This document shows, in pieces, positions 41,526 to 50,524 of a DNA stretch of 64,000 nucleotides. The notes beneath the pieces are model-generated. The model was not told the origin of the DNA and did no database searches. It worked only from the letters and a program-made list of their open reading frames with translations. The stretch comes from Streptomyces sp. NBC_01478 (GTDB lineage Bacteria > Actinomycetota > Actinomycetes > Streptomycetales > Streptomycetaceae), in NCBI RefSeq assembly GCF_036227225.1, contig NZ_CP109444.1, positions 5,685,501 to 5,749,500 of the forward strand, in the 5' to 3' direction. The translations under genes were made by a program, and so were the position numbers. Position 1 is the first letter of the stretch, and each line of letters opens with the position of its first letter.

Positions 41526-42329
41526 ATGATCGTGGTGACGGGTGCGACCGGGAACGTGGGGCGGACGCTGGTGCGGATCCTCACGGAGGGCCGGGTCCCG
41601 GTGACGGCGGTGGCCCGAAACATCGGCGGGCCGGGGACGGTGGCCGGTGACCTGGGCGAACCTGAGAGTCTGCGAGGTGTGTTCGAAGGCGCCGAGGCGC
41701 TGTTCCTGCTGGTGGCGGGCGAGCGGCCGTACGACGTCCTGGACCTGGCCAAGTCCGCCGGTGTCCGCAGGGTGGTCCTGCTGTCCTCGCAGGGCGCGGG
41801 GACCCGCCCGGAGGCGTACGCGCATCCCCGCCGATTCGAGGCGGCCGTACGGGAGTCGGGGCTGGACTGGACGATCCTGCGGTCGGGAGGCCTGGACAGC
41901 AACGCGTTCGCCTGGGCCGAGTCGATCCGCGCGGAGCGCACGGCGGCGGCGCCGTTCGGTGACGTGGGCCTGCCGTTCGTGGACCCCGACGACGTGGCGG
42001 CGGTCGCCGCGGCTGTGCTGCGCGAGGACGCGCACGCTGGCGCGACCTACACCCTGACCGGCCCCGCGCCGACGACACCGCGGGCGCGGGCGGCGGCGAT
42101 AGCGGCGGCACTGGGCGAGGAGGTGGCCTTCACGGAACAGTCCCGTGCGGAGGCCCACGAGTCGATGGCCCGGTTCATGCCGCTGCCCGTGGTCGAGGGC
42201 ACGCTGGCCGTCCTGGGCGAACCGACCGAGGAGGAGCGGCGGGTGAGCCCCGATGCGGAGCGGGTGCTGGGCCGGGCACCGGGCACCTTCGCGTCCTGGG
42301 CGCGGCGCAACGCGGCGGCCTTCCGGTGA
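41526..42329 (+). CDS. NmrA/NAD(P)-binding Rossmann reductase
   Basis: 267 residues. The N-terminus I-V-V-T-G-A-T-G-N-V-G-R is the GxxGxxG NAD(P) motif of atypical SDR/NmrA proteins (NAD(P)H quinone reductase-like), and V-V-L-L-S-S-Q-G-A-G lies at the active-site strand. Divergent from the TetR gene and overlapping the haloalkane-dehalogenase-like gene by 4 bp (GTGA); the two form the regulated operon. Confidence 0.88.
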   Translation: MIVVTGATGNVGRTLVRILTEGRVPVTAVARNIGGPGTVAGDLGEPESLRGVFEGAEALFLLVAGERPYDVLDLAKSAGVRRVVLLSSQGAGTRPEAYAHPRRFEAAVRESGLDWTILRSGGLDSNAFAWAESIRAERTAAAPFGDVGLPFVDPDDVAAVAAAVLREDAHAGATYTLTGPAPTTPRARAAAIAAALGEEVAFTEQSRAEAHESMARFMPLPVVEGTLAVLGEPTEEERRVSPDAERVLGRAPGTFASWARRNAAAFR

Positions 42330-43207
42330 CGGCCTCGCAGGTGACGCGGGTCCTCGACTCGACCATCTCCCACCGGGAGTCCGGCACCGGAGCACCGATC
42401 GTCTTCCTGCACGGCAACCCGACCTCGTCGCACCTGTGGCGGAACGTCCTGCCGGGGGTGACGTCCGGGCGCCTGCTGGCACCCGACCTCATCGGCATGG
42501 GCGCGTCGGGCAAGCCCGCCATCGCCTACGACTTCGCCGACCAAGCCCGTTATCTGGACGCGTGGTTCGACGCGCTCGGGCTGCGGGACGTGGTGCTGGT
42601 CGGGCACGACTGGGGCGGCGCCCTGGCCTTCGACTGGGCCGCGCGCCATCCGGACCGGGTGCGGGGCATCGCGTTCACCGAGACCATCGTCAAGCCGATG
42701 AGCTGGGAGGAGTTCCCGGAAGGGGGCCGGGAGCTGTTCCGGGCGATCAAGACGGCCGGCGTCGGCGAGGCCATGATCCTCGACGAGAACGCCTTCATCG
42801 AACAGGCTCTCCCCGCCGCCTCCGCGACCCCGCTCACCCCGGCCGACCTCGCCGTCTACCGCGAGCCGTACCCGACCCGGGAGAGCCGCCGCCCCCTCCT
42901 GCGCTGGGCCCGCTCGATGCCCCTGGGCGGCGAACCGGCCGACGTCGTCAGCAGGATCGAGGCGTACGACCGCTGGCTCAAGTCCAGCGCGGACGTACCG
43001 AAGTTGCTGCTCACGTTCGCGCCCGGGCCGGGGGCGATGATGCACGAGGGGGTCATCTCCTGGTGCGCGGCCAACATCGCCGGGCTGGAGACCGAGCACT
43101 CCGACGCCGTGGCCGGCCATCACACACCGGAGGACCGGCCGGAGGTGATCGCCGCGGCGATATCGGCGTGGGTGGAGCGCCACCAACTCGTCGCGGACAC
43201 GGCATGA
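42326..43207 (+). CDS. Haloalkane dehalogenase-like alpha/beta hydrolase
   Basis: 293 residues. Oxyanion motif H-G-N-P-T-S-S and nucleophile elbow G-H-D-W-G-G (Asp nucleophile followed by Trp, a halide-stabilising pair). The catalytic His lies in V-A-G-H-H-T-P-E-D, with a likely acid in F-T-E-T-I-V. These are the marks of haloalkane dehalogenases, which turn haloalkanes to alcohols. Induction by a TetR ligand is inferred from the operon. Confidence 0.88.
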   Translation: MTASQVTRVLDSTISHRESGTGAPIVFLHGNPTSSHLWRNVLPGVTSGRLLAPDLIGMGASGKPAIAYDFADQARYLDAWFDALGLRDVVLVGHDWGGALAFDWAARHPDRVRGIAFTETIVKPMSWEEFPEGGRELFRAIKTAGVGEAMILDENAFIEQALPAASATPLTPADLAVYREPYPTRESRRPLLRWARSMPLGGEPADVVSRIEAYDRWLKSSADVPKLLLTFAPGPGAMMHEGVISWCAANIAGLETEHSDAVAGHHTPEDRPEVIAAAISAWVERHQLVADTA

Positions 43208-43226
43208 CATGCGGCGTGCAGGGCGC

Positions 43227-45104
43227 CTACCGAACGATCCGCACGTTCCGGGACACACTCACCTGATCCACATCCGTCGTCCTGACCGTGACCTTCATCG
43301 TCCACGTCCCGGCGATCGGCAGGTTGAGGGTGTTGGTCCCCCAATAGCCGCCCTCGTCCTTGACCTTGGCGTCGAGGGGGCCGATCTTCTGGGCGGGGAG
43401 GGTGAAGGAGAGGCGCAGTTCGGGGACGGTGGCGAAGCCGCCGTCGGGGCCGTAGACGACCGCCTCGACCGAGTTCAGGCCCACGCGTCCGGGGTCGAGG
43501 GTGATCTGCACCTTGCCGCCCGCGTTGCCGACCTTGAAGGGGACCATGGTGACGGACGCCGCCGGGATGCCGGCCGCTGTCGCGGTCTGCTGCGCGTCCG
43601 CCGCCGCCCGGCCCGGGAGGGTGTTGGTCAGCAAGGTGGTGATCACCAACACCACGACACCGACGCCGACTTCGAACAGCACGGAGAGACGCAGACCGCG
43701 CCGATACCGGTCCCGCCCCTGGGAACCGTCACCGGAGTCCGGGACGCCCTCGCCGTCGGCGGCACAATCACCGTCGCCCTCAGGAGGGGAGACCGTCGCC
43801 CCCGTCCGTACCAACTCCGGTACGGGGAGCCGCACTTCCGACTCCACCAGCCGTCCCGTCCACTGCCGCGACCACCCCGCCACCACGAGCAGCAGCACCA
43901 CCGCGCCGAGTTTCACGAGCAGGATGCGGCCGTACGACGTGCCGGTCAGGGCGTTCCAGGAGCCGAGGCCGCGCCAGGACTGGTAGACGCCGGTGACGAC
44001 GAGCACGGTCACGGAGGCGAAGGCGAGGCGGGAGAAGCGGGCCACCGGGGCCGCGTCGAGGGCCGGTGAGCGGTAGAGGACGGTGAGCAGGGCCGTCAGG
44101 CCGCCCAGCCACACCGACATCGCGAGCAGATGCAGCACCGCCGACGTCATCGCCACCGGCACCTGGATCCCGGCGGACGCGTGCTCCGCCGACGCCCAGG
44201 TCAGCGCCAGCCCAACGGCCAGGGCGGCACCCGTCCCCAAGGCCACCCGTCCGAACCGCTCCCGCCCCCGAAGTCGTAGGAGGAAGACGGCTGTTGCGGC
44301 GAGGAGCAGGAGGCGGGCCGCGAGTGCCAGGCCGGGGCGGGTCGCCAGGGTTTTGGGGAGGGCGGAGGGTTCGAAGGCCGTGGCCAGGCCGGTGCCCGCC
44401 TCGTAGGGGGCCCGGAGGACGAGCAGGGCCAGCGTGGCCGCCAGCAGGGTCCACCAGCCCATCCGGATCGGCTTGTTGAGGACGGACGGGTCCGGGGGGC
44501 GGCACAGGGTGACGAAGGCGGCCGTGCCGATGAGGAGGGCCGCGGCGATGTACGCGAAGTAGCGGGCTATGTCGTACAGGCTGCCCGTCAGCGGCTCCTC
44601 GGTCGGGGCCGTGTTGACGGGGGTGGTGGTGGCGGAGGGTTTGCCGATCGAGAAGGTGAAGGCGCCCGAGACCGGGTGGCTGTCGGCCGAGACCACGCGC
44701 CAGGCGACGGTGAAGGTGCCGGTGCCCAGTTTGGCGGGGAGTGTCACGCTCGCCGTGTCGCCCGCGTCCTGCGCGTGGTGCGCCGAACTCGTCTTCACCC
44801 GCCGGTTGTCGGGGTCGTAGACGCGGAAGGAGTCGTCGAGCAGGGCGACGGACTCGGAGAAGGTCAGGGTGAGGGTGCGGGGGGCGGACTTGAGGACGCT
44901 TCCGTCGGCAGGGTCGGTGGATTCGAGGGCGGCGTGCGCGGACGCGGTGCCCGCGGTGCCGAGGAGGAGCAGGACCAGCACGGTGCCCAGCAGCACCAGC
45001 CCTTGAACTCCTCGCCGGCCGGCCCGGCCGACGTGTCCGCCGCCTCCGCCTCCGCCGCCTCCGTCGTATCCAAGACCCTGTCCCTCATTCCGTCGTCGGC
45101 GCAC
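43227..45104 (-). CDS. Copper resistance fusion CopC-CopD with C-terminal YtkA-like domain
   Basis: 625 residues from GTG 45104 with GGAG 7 bp upstream; the longer open frame is not coding. A signal helix is followed by mature A-H-A-A-L-E-S-T-D-P-A-D-G-S, where the first His and A-D-S-H-P form the CopC Cu(II) site. Eight membrane helices make the CopD part (about 180-450). An internal acidic loop and a C-terminal domain (V-P-F-K-V-G-N-A-G-G…W-T-M-K-V-T-V) resemble YtkA/FixH-like domains. Imports or buffers copper, probably for oxidases and laccases. Confidence 0.9.
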   Translation of the reverse strand: MRRRRNEGQGLGYDGGGGGGGGGHVGRAGRRGVQGLVLLGTVLVLLLLGTAGTASAHAALESTDPADGSVLKSAPRTLTLTFSESVALLDDSFRVYDPDNRRVKTSSAHHAQDAGDTASVTLPAKLGTGTFTVAWRVVSADSHPVSGAFTFSIGKPSATTTPVNTAPTEEPLTGSLYDIARYFAYIAAALLIGTAAFVTLCRPPDPSVLNKPIRMGWWTLLAATLALLVLRAPYEAGTGLATAFEPSALPKTLATRPGLALAARLLLLAATAVFLLRLRGRERFGRVALGTGAALAVGLALTWASAEHASAGIQVPVAMTSAVLHLLAMSVWLGGLTALLTVLYRSPALDAAPVARFSRLAFASVTVLVVTGVYQSWRGLGSWNALTGTSYGRILLVKLGAVVLLLVVAGWSRQWTGRLVESEVRLPVPELVRTGATVSPPEGDGDCAADGEGVPDSGDGSQGRDRYRRGLRLSVLFEVGVGVVVLVITTLLTNTLPGRAAADAQQTATAAGIPAASVTMVPFKVGNAGGKVQITLDPGRVGLNSVEAVVYGPDGGFATVPELRLSFTLPAQKIGPLDAKVKDEGGYWGTNTLNLPIAGTWTMKVTVRTTDVDQVSVSRNVRIVR

Positions 45105-45187
45105 GTCACATCTCCGTCTTCGGACATTCCGGCCCACGGTCAGGTACGTCGGCCTCCGGTTATGTACGGAGGAAGCACACGTCCCGC

Positions 45188-45955
45188 TCACCATGCCGGC
45201 CGCGCCGTCATGCCGCCGTCGACGACCAGGTCGTGCCCGGTGACCCAGGAGGCGAGGCGCGAAGCCAGGAACACGCACGCGTCCCCGACCTCCTCCGGCC
45301 GGCCCAGCCGCCCCGTCGGCGCCGCCTCCTGCCATCTCCGCACGCCGTCCGGCCAGGCCTCCGCCAGCCCCTCCCGGTCGATCAGACCGGGCGAGACCGT
45401 GTTGACGCGGATGCCGTACGGGCCGTACTCCAGGGCCGCCGACCGCGCGTGCATGACCACGGCCGCCTTGGACGCGCAGTAGTGCGCGTGCAGCGCGGCC
45501 GGGGCGCCAGCCTCGATCGACGCGATGTGCGTCACCGTGCCGCCGCCCTGCTCCCTCATGGCCTCGGCCGCCGCCTGGGTGCACGCGAAGACGCTCGTCA
45601 GGTTGGTGTCGACGACCGCCCGCCAGTCCGCAGCCGTCATCCCGTCCAGGGGCTGCGTCGGCTGCACACCCGCGTTGTTGACCAGCGCGGTCAGCCGTCC
45701 ACCGCCCCATTCGGCCGCCTCGCGGACCAGTCCGCGGCAGGCGTCCTCGTCGGTCAGATCGGCTTGCAGTACGACGGCTCGGGCCCCCAACTCCCTTACG
45801 CGCGCGGCGACTTCACCGGCCGCCTGCACCGCCGTACGACAGTGGACCGCGACCCCCGCCGCCCCCTCCTCGGCGAACCGCAGCGCGATGCCCCGGCCGA
45901 TGCCCCCGCTCGCACCCGTGACCAGGGCGAACTGCCCTTCCAGCAGGCGGCTCAC
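45188..45955 (-). CDS. Short-chain dehydrogenase/reductase
   Basis: 255 residues from GTG 45955, overlapping the cupin gene stop as GTGA. Cofactor motif T-G-A-S-G-G-I-G-R-G, N-N-A-G, the catalytic Y-C-A-S-K, and a C-terminal G-H-D-L-V-V-D-G-G. Likely an oxidoreductase for a sugar or acyl substrate; specificity is not visible. Translationally coupled to the cupin. Confidence 0.93.
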   Translation of the reverse strand: MSRLLEGQFALVTGASGGIGRGIALRFAEEGAAGVAVHCRTAVQAAGEVAARVRELGARAVVLQADLTDEDACRGLVREAAEWGGGRLTALVNNAGVQPTQPLDGMTAADWRAVVDTNLTSVFACTQAAAEAMREQGGGTVTHIASIEAGAPAALHAHYCASKAAVVMHARSAALEYGPYGIRVNTVSPGLIDREGLAEAWPDGVRRWQEAAPTGRLGRPEEVGDACVFLASRLASWVTGHDLVVDGGMTARPAW

Positions 45956-46443
45956 GAGCGGCACAGCCCGGTGATGCGGGCGGCCTCGGACGGGTCGCGG
46001 GCGTAGCGAACGCTCAACTCGCCTGCCTCGCCGTGCTCGTAGCCCTCGTAGGTGAACCCGGGTGCCATCGTGCAGCCGAAGAACGTCCACGCGCCGTCCG
46101 CCACCACCCGCGCCCCCATCCACGTACCGCCGGGCACGGTGAACTGGAGGTGCTGGCCGTGCAGGACGTCCGGGCCGAGGACCGCCGTGCGCGTGCTGCC
46201 GTCGGGGGCGAGGAGGAGGAGTTCGAGCGGGTCGCCGAGGTAGAAGTGCCAGACCTCGTCGCCGGGCAGGCGGTGCAGCGCGGAGTAGTCGGGCGCTGTC
46301 AGCAGGGCGACGATCGCCGTGCCCTCCGGGCGGCCGTCCGGGCGCAGCGGGCCCGCCCAGGTCCGGCGGAACAGTCCGCCCTCGCGGGGGATCGGCTCCA
46401 GGCCGTAGTGGGCGACGAGGTCTTCTGGGGTCACTCCGGTCAC
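45952..46443 (-). CDS. Cupin DUF985-family protein
   Basis: 163 residues. The Cupin_5/DUF985 pattern reads L-P-G-D-E-V-W-H-F-Y-L-G-D-P-L-E-L and F-T-V-P-G-G-T-W-M-G-A, then a C-terminal F-T-Y-E-G-Y-E. The family folds like sugar epimerases but its reaction is not settled. Lies 9 bp downstream of the acylase fusion gene and is probably part of the same transcript. Confidence 0.85.
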   Translation of the reverse strand: MTGVTPEDLVAHYGLEPIPREGGLFRRTWAGPLRPDGRPEGTAIVALLTAPDYSALHRLPGDEVWHFYLGDPLELLLLAPDGSTRTAVLGPDVLHGQHLQFTVPGGTWMGARVVADGAWTFFGCTMAPGFTYEGYEHGEAGELSVRYARDPSEAARITGLCRS

Positions 46444-46452
46444 CTCGGCAGG

Positions 46453-49146
46453 CTACGGGAAGGCCACCTCGCGAGGGAGAAACGCCAGTTGAGCGCGCTT
46501 TTCGGGCAGGAAGACGTCCGGGATGTCGATCTCCGGCAGCACGACCTCCGGCCCCGCCACGAACCCCTGCCGCAGAAACCGCGCGATCGCCTTCTCGTTC
46601 CGCACATCCGGATCGACCACGATCCGACGCCGGTCCAGCACGACCAGGACGTACGACGCGAGGACCCCCATCACCGCCGCCGACCAGCCGGGCCGTTCGC
46701 CGTCCGGTCCGGCGGGTGCGAGGAGGAGGTGGATGCCGATGTCTCCGGGTGCCACGGCGTAGCAGTCGCCGACGCGGTCGGCGGCGGGCTCGTAGGTCTG
46801 GAGGAGGGCGATCGGTTCGTCGTCCCTGACCACCAGGTGGGCGTGGTGGGTGTCGAGGGTCTCCATGTGGGCGTAGATCTCGGCGACTTGGGCCCGGGTG
46901 AGGCCGTTCATGCCCCAGAAGGCGGCCCGTTCCTCGCTGACCCAGCGGTGGATGGTCTCCGCGTCGGCCACCGGGTCCAGGGGGAGGATGCGGACGGTGC
47001 CGAAGCCGGCGACGTTTTGTTCGTGGACCGGTTCGCGGGTGGGGATGTCGGGTTCGAGGCGGGTGAAGTCGGTGATCACCGGGACCAGATCTCCCTTGAG
47101 CCACAAGGGGAGTTGATCGCGGTGATGCGGCGAACCGGGCACCCCCGACGCCCCCAACGGCACCACCCACAGGCTGTCCTCCCGCCGGTTCAGGTCCCAC
47201 ACGAACCGGGCCGCCGGCCCCCGCGCGCTCAGGTCGGTGAGCCCGGGGACGGAAGAGGTGCACAGGACACAGTCGTGGTCGCCGGAGAGGCCGGGTTGTT
47301 CGCTGTACGTCGACTCCTCTGCCAACGCCCGCCAGGGAGCGAGGCGGTGGGTGTCGCCCCAGGCGCCCGCCGGTGCGGCGGCGACTTCCTCGACCGCCGC
47401 CCGCACGATCTCCGCCCGGTCGATCTCCGTCCGGTCGGTGCCGTACAACTCCCGTGCCCGCAGCAGGTGTTCGAGCGCGAAGGCGACACGCGGGAGCAAC
47501 GCGAGCCACGGCAGGAACACCTCCGGGTACGCGGGCGGCTCGGCCAGCGCGGCGAACGCCGGGTGCGCCGCGAGCCGTCGTACGACCGCGCCGCGCACGG
47601 CCGCGAAGGCTGCGGCGTCGGTGCTGTCGGCGTCCATGCGGCGGTCCCAGGCCAACAGCTTGTCGCGGAGTACGCAGGCGGCGGGGGTGAGGTCGGTCAG
47701 GGCGGCCAGGTGGTCCAACAGGGGTGCGGCGGAGCCGAGTTGGGTGTCCATGTGGATCGCGGGCATGTCGGCGGCGGACCACCTCGCGCGCTCGGCGAGC
47801 AGTTCGGTGATGCGGTCGGCGCGGTGGGGCGGGGCGAACTCGACGCCGAGCGGGGCGGCCGGGCCGCGCTGGTTGGCCATGACGGCGATGCCGTCCTCGG
47901 TCAGTCCGGCGCGGGGCATCTCGTGCCAGCCGTGCCACTCGTGACCGGGTTCCCAGGCGGGGACCAGCCGGATGCGGTTGGCCTCGGCGCGCAACGGCAC
48001 CCGGCCCGCGACCCGGTGCAGCAGTCCGCCCTCGGTGTCGGCGGCCTGGACGACGTTGACGGGTTCGACCCAGTCGTCGAACGCCCGGTCCACGTCGGCG
48101 ACTTGGCGCGCGCGGAGGAGCGGGAGCAGGGCGGTGAAGCCGAGGTCTTCGGTGACGCGGGGCGGGTAGCGGAGGCTGACGGCGAGTGGCGGGACGCCGG
48201 GCGGCGCGGTGACTCCGCCGTCGAGCCCCTCCGGCCCGCCGATGACGACGGGCCCGCGCTCGGTCTCGATCACCTCGACCTCGACGGGCTCCTCCCCGGC
48301 CACCTCGACGAGCTCCGTGTGCCGGGCCGCGCGCCGCCAACCGCCGTCCGGGCCAAGGGCTTCGACACCGGCACCGGTACGGCGCAACCGTTCCCGGTAC
48401 AGGTCCTGGTAGTCGGCCATGGCGTTGGTGATGGCCCAGGCGACCGTGCCGGTGTGCCCGAAGTGGGCGATGCCCGGGACACCGGGCACGGTGAGGCCGA
48501 CGACGTCGAACTCCGGGCAGGAGAGGTGGACTTGCTGATAGACGCCGGGTTCCTCGATGAAGCGGTGCGGATCACCGGCGAGGACGGCCCGCCCGGTCGT
48601 GGTCCGCGCCCCGCTCACCAGCCAGCCGTTGCTGCCGGAGGTACCGGGCCCGTCGGCGGCGAACAGCCCGACCGCGTCCGGCCCGAGCCGCCGTATCGCC
48701 TCTTCACGCCACAGCTTGGCCGGGAACCCCGCGAAGAGGATGTGCGTGGCGAGCCAGACCCCGAGGGGAGTCCAGGGTTCCCAACGCCCGCGCGCGAGCC
48801 CGGACTTGGCGAACTCAGGAGCCGAAGTCCCGTTGTTGAGGCCTTCGTTGACGCCGTCGACGTACGACCGGACCCAGCGCGCGGTCTCCGGGTCCCGCCG
48901 CTCCAGGGCGGCGAAACAACGTCTCGCGGTGTCGTCGAGCCGGACCCGTCGGGCGAAGAGATCCCAGGGCAGGGCGGCGAGACCGAGAAGGGCGGCCGAG
49001 GTGCCCTGCGCCCGATGCCGTTCGACCTCCAACTGCCGGCCGCGGTCGAGGGCGGTGACGCGGCCCTGGACTCGGGCGAGTTCGTCGGCGCTGTCGGCGC
49101 GCAGGTGGGGGATTCCCCAGGCATCTCGGTAGATCTGGGTTGTCAC
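46453..49146 (-). CDS. Penicillin-acylase-type Ntn hydrolase fused to a siderophore acetyltransferase
   Basis: 897 residues from GTG 49146. Residues 1-690 are a penicillin/acyl-homoserine-lactone acylase homologue: Y-R-D-A-W-G-I-P-H at the start and the autocleavage motif G-S-N-G-W-L-V-S-G (S172 would become the N-terminal nucleophile). Residues ~700-897 form a GNAT-like domain of the IucB/siderophore acyltransferase type (H-R-W-V-S-E-E-R-A-A-F-W-G-M-N, G-I-H-L-L-L-A-P, V-V-V-D-P-D-V-R-N-E-K-A). Divergent from a siderophore-interacting protein across an iron box, so iron control is likely. It may deacylate and reacylate a siderophore precursor. Confidence 0.85.
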   Translation of the reverse strand: MTTQIYRDAWGIPHLRADSADELARVQGRVTALDRGRQLEVERHRAQGTSAALLGLAALPWDLFARRVRLDDTARRCFAALERRDPETARWVRSYVDGVNEGLNNGTSAPEFAKSGLARGRWEPWTPLGVWLATHILFAGFPAKLWREEAIRRLGPDAVGLFAADGPGTSGSNGWLVSGARTTTGRAVLAGDPHRFIEEPGVYQQVHLSCPEFDVVGLTVPGVPGIAHFGHTGTVAWAITNAMADYQDLYRERLRRTGAGVEALGPDGGWRRAARHTELVEVAGEEPVEVEVIETERGPVVIGGPEGLDGGVTAPPGVPPLAVSLRYPPRVTEDLGFTALLPLLRARQVADVDRAFDDWVEPVNVVQAADTEGGLLHRVAGRVPLRAEANRIRLVPAWEPGHEWHGWHEMPRAGLTEDGIAVMANQRGPAAPLGVEFAPPHRADRITELLAERARWSAADMPAIHMDTQLGSAAPLLDHLAALTDLTPAACVLRDKLLAWDRRMDADSTDAAAFAAVRGAVVRRLAAHPAFAALAEPPAYPEVFLPWLALLPRVAFALEHLLRARELYGTDRTEIDRAEIVRAAVEEVAAAPAGAWGDTHRLAPWRALAEESTYSEQPGLSGDHDCVLCTSSVPGLTDLSARGPAARFVWDLNRREDSLWVVPLGASGVPGSPHHRDQLPLWLKGDLVPVITDFTRLEPDIPTREPVHEQNVAGFGTVRILPLDPVADAETIHRWVSEERAAFWGMNGLTRAQVAEIYAHMETLDTHHAHLVVRDDEPIALLQTYEPAADRVGDCYAVAPGDIGIHLLLAPAGPDGERPGWSAAVMGVLASYVLVVLDRRRIVVDPDVRNEKAIARFLRQGFVAGPEVVLPEIDIPDVFLPEKRAQLAFLPREVAFP

Positions 49147-49206
49147 CCTGCGACCTCTCTGTGTTGCGGCTCTGTGTTGAGTACGGCTCTGTGTTGCGGC
49201 TGTTTT

Positions 49207-49225
49207 TTAGGTTAGCCTTGCCTAA
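49207..49225. promoter_or_regulatory. Iron box (DmdR/IdeR operator)
   Basis: TTAGGTTAGCCTTGCCTAA, a close match to the actinobacterial DtxR-family consensus TTAGGTTAGGCTAACCTAA. Centred in the divergent region between the acylase fusion and the siderophore-interacting gene, so both should be derepressed under iron starvation. Three CTCTGTGTTG repeats lie next to it (49157-49196). Confidence 0.88.
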
Positions 49226-49265
49226 GTTACTCGTGGGGAAAGCGTACGCGAAGGGTGAAGAGGCG

Positions 49266-49979
49266 ATGGTGCAGGGGCGCGGTTGGGAGGGCGCGGTACT
49301 CAAACTGCTGCGCGCGAAGGACTTCGAGTTCACCGTGACGAGGGCCGAGGACGTCACCCCGCACTACCGCCGCCTCCGCCTCACCGACGGCGGCATGCTC
49401 GCGGCGACCGGCGTCCACCCGACGATGTGGGTCCGCCTCTGGTTCGACAACGCCGGCAGGCCGCACCAGCGGGCGTACACCCTGGTCGACCCCGATCCGG
49501 CGGCCGGCACGTTCGGCCTCGAATTCGCCCTGCACGAGGGCAGCGCGAGCGACTGGGCCCGCGCCGCGAAGCCCGGCGACACGATCGAGGCGACGGTCCA
49601 GGGCACGGGCTTCGAGGCGCCCACCCCAACCCCGTCGCACCTCTTCGCGATCGGCGACCCGGCGTCCCTCCCGGCCATCAACTCCCTGCTGGGGTCGGTC
49701 GGTTCGACGGTCCCGGCGACGATCTGGTTCGAGAACGCCACCGAGGGCCTGCCGTTCCGCACGGACCCGCCGCTGCACGAGGTCCGCCACCTCTCCAGGG
49801 GCCAACTCGCCGAGCGGGTACGGACGGAACTCCCGGACCTCCTGAAGACCACCCCCGACCCGTACGTCTGGATCACCTGCGACACGGCCACGACGCGAGG
49901 GCTGTCGTCGTACGTGCGCAGGGAGTTGGGCGTACGACGGGAACGGGTGCACGCGCTGGGGTACTGGCGGCCGACCTGA
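49266..49979 (+). CDS. Siderophore-interacting protein (FAD-dependent ferric reductase)
   Basis: 237 residues from ATG 49266 with GAAGAGG upstream. The FAD-binding_9/SIP family pattern reads P-H-Y-R-R-L-R-L-T, R-A-Y-T-L-V-D-P-D (flavin site), then F-A-I-G-D-P-A-S-L-P-A-I-N-S-L-L and the C-terminal W-I-T-C-D-T-A-T-T-R and Y-W-R. Reduces ferric siderophores to release iron. Expression under the iron box upstream. Confidence 0.9.
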   Translation: MVQGRGWEGAVLKLLRAKDFEFTVTRAEDVTPHYRRLRLTDGGMLAATGVHPTMWVRLWFDNAGRPHQRAYTLVDPDPAAGTFGLEFALHEGSASDWARAAKPGDTIEATVQGTGFEAPTPTPSHLFAIGDPASLPAINSLLGSVGSTVPATIWFENATEGLPFRTDPPLHEVRHLSRGQLAERVRTELPDLLKTTPDPYVWITCDTATTRGLSSYVRRELGVRRERVHALGYWRPT

Positions 49980-50016
49980 GGCCGACCCCCGTACGGGGAA
50001 GGAGCATGATTGATTC

Positions 50017-50451
50017 ATGCCAAAGGGGCGGATACGCGCGGTCGTCGGCTATGCCGCGCTCACCTTGCTGTGCGTGGCGGCGACAGCGGCGGCCGTGTCG
50101 ATGAGCATCGCGACGCTGAACCTGTCGGGGAACGCCGTGGAGGTCCGGTTCGCCGAGTGCCACCAAGAGTCGGTGAAGAGCGGCACCGAAACCGTATGCA
50201 GCGGTCCGGTGCAGCACACCACGCACGCGCGCACCGCAGAGGTCGCCTACAAGGGCCACGTGGGCGAGACCGTCAGGGCCGCACGGACTCTCTGGGGAGG
50301 CTACGAACCGGTCAAGACGGACTTCGTCTCATGGGGCATCTGGATCCTGTTCCCCGTACTGCCGCTCTTCGGGACAGCGGGCGCGGGGGCGCTCACGGTC
50401 AGGGAACTGCGCCGGGCAAGGCAACCAGCCGCTGCCGATGAAGCCTTGTGA
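50017..50451 (+). CDS. Hypothetical membrane protein
   Basis: 144 residues from ATG 50017 with GGAAGGAG 12 bp upstream. Membrane helices at about 10-32 and 105-127; the loop between is extracellular with two cysteines (F-A-E-C-H-Q…T-V-C-S-G) that could form a disulfide. No family recognised. Confidence 0.65.
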   Translation: MPKGRIRAVVGYAALTLLCVAATAAAVSMSIATLNLSGNAVEVRFAECHQESVKSGTETVCSGPVQHTTHARTAEVAYKGHVGETVRAARTLWGGYEPVKTDFVSWGIWILFPVLPLFGTAGAGALTVRELRRARQPAAADEAL

Positions 50452-50524
50452 GTTTCCGCTGCCGGTGCCGGACCACCCATTGATCCGGAAGGCACCCCGC
50501 TCCCATCCGCGCCATCATCGACCC

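Noticed and set aside
45956..48340. Very long minus-strand frame continuing upstream of the SDR gene
   Set aside because: It is an alternate frame of the acylase and cupin genes, Arg/Pro-rich and without domains; only the SDR part from 45955 is coding.
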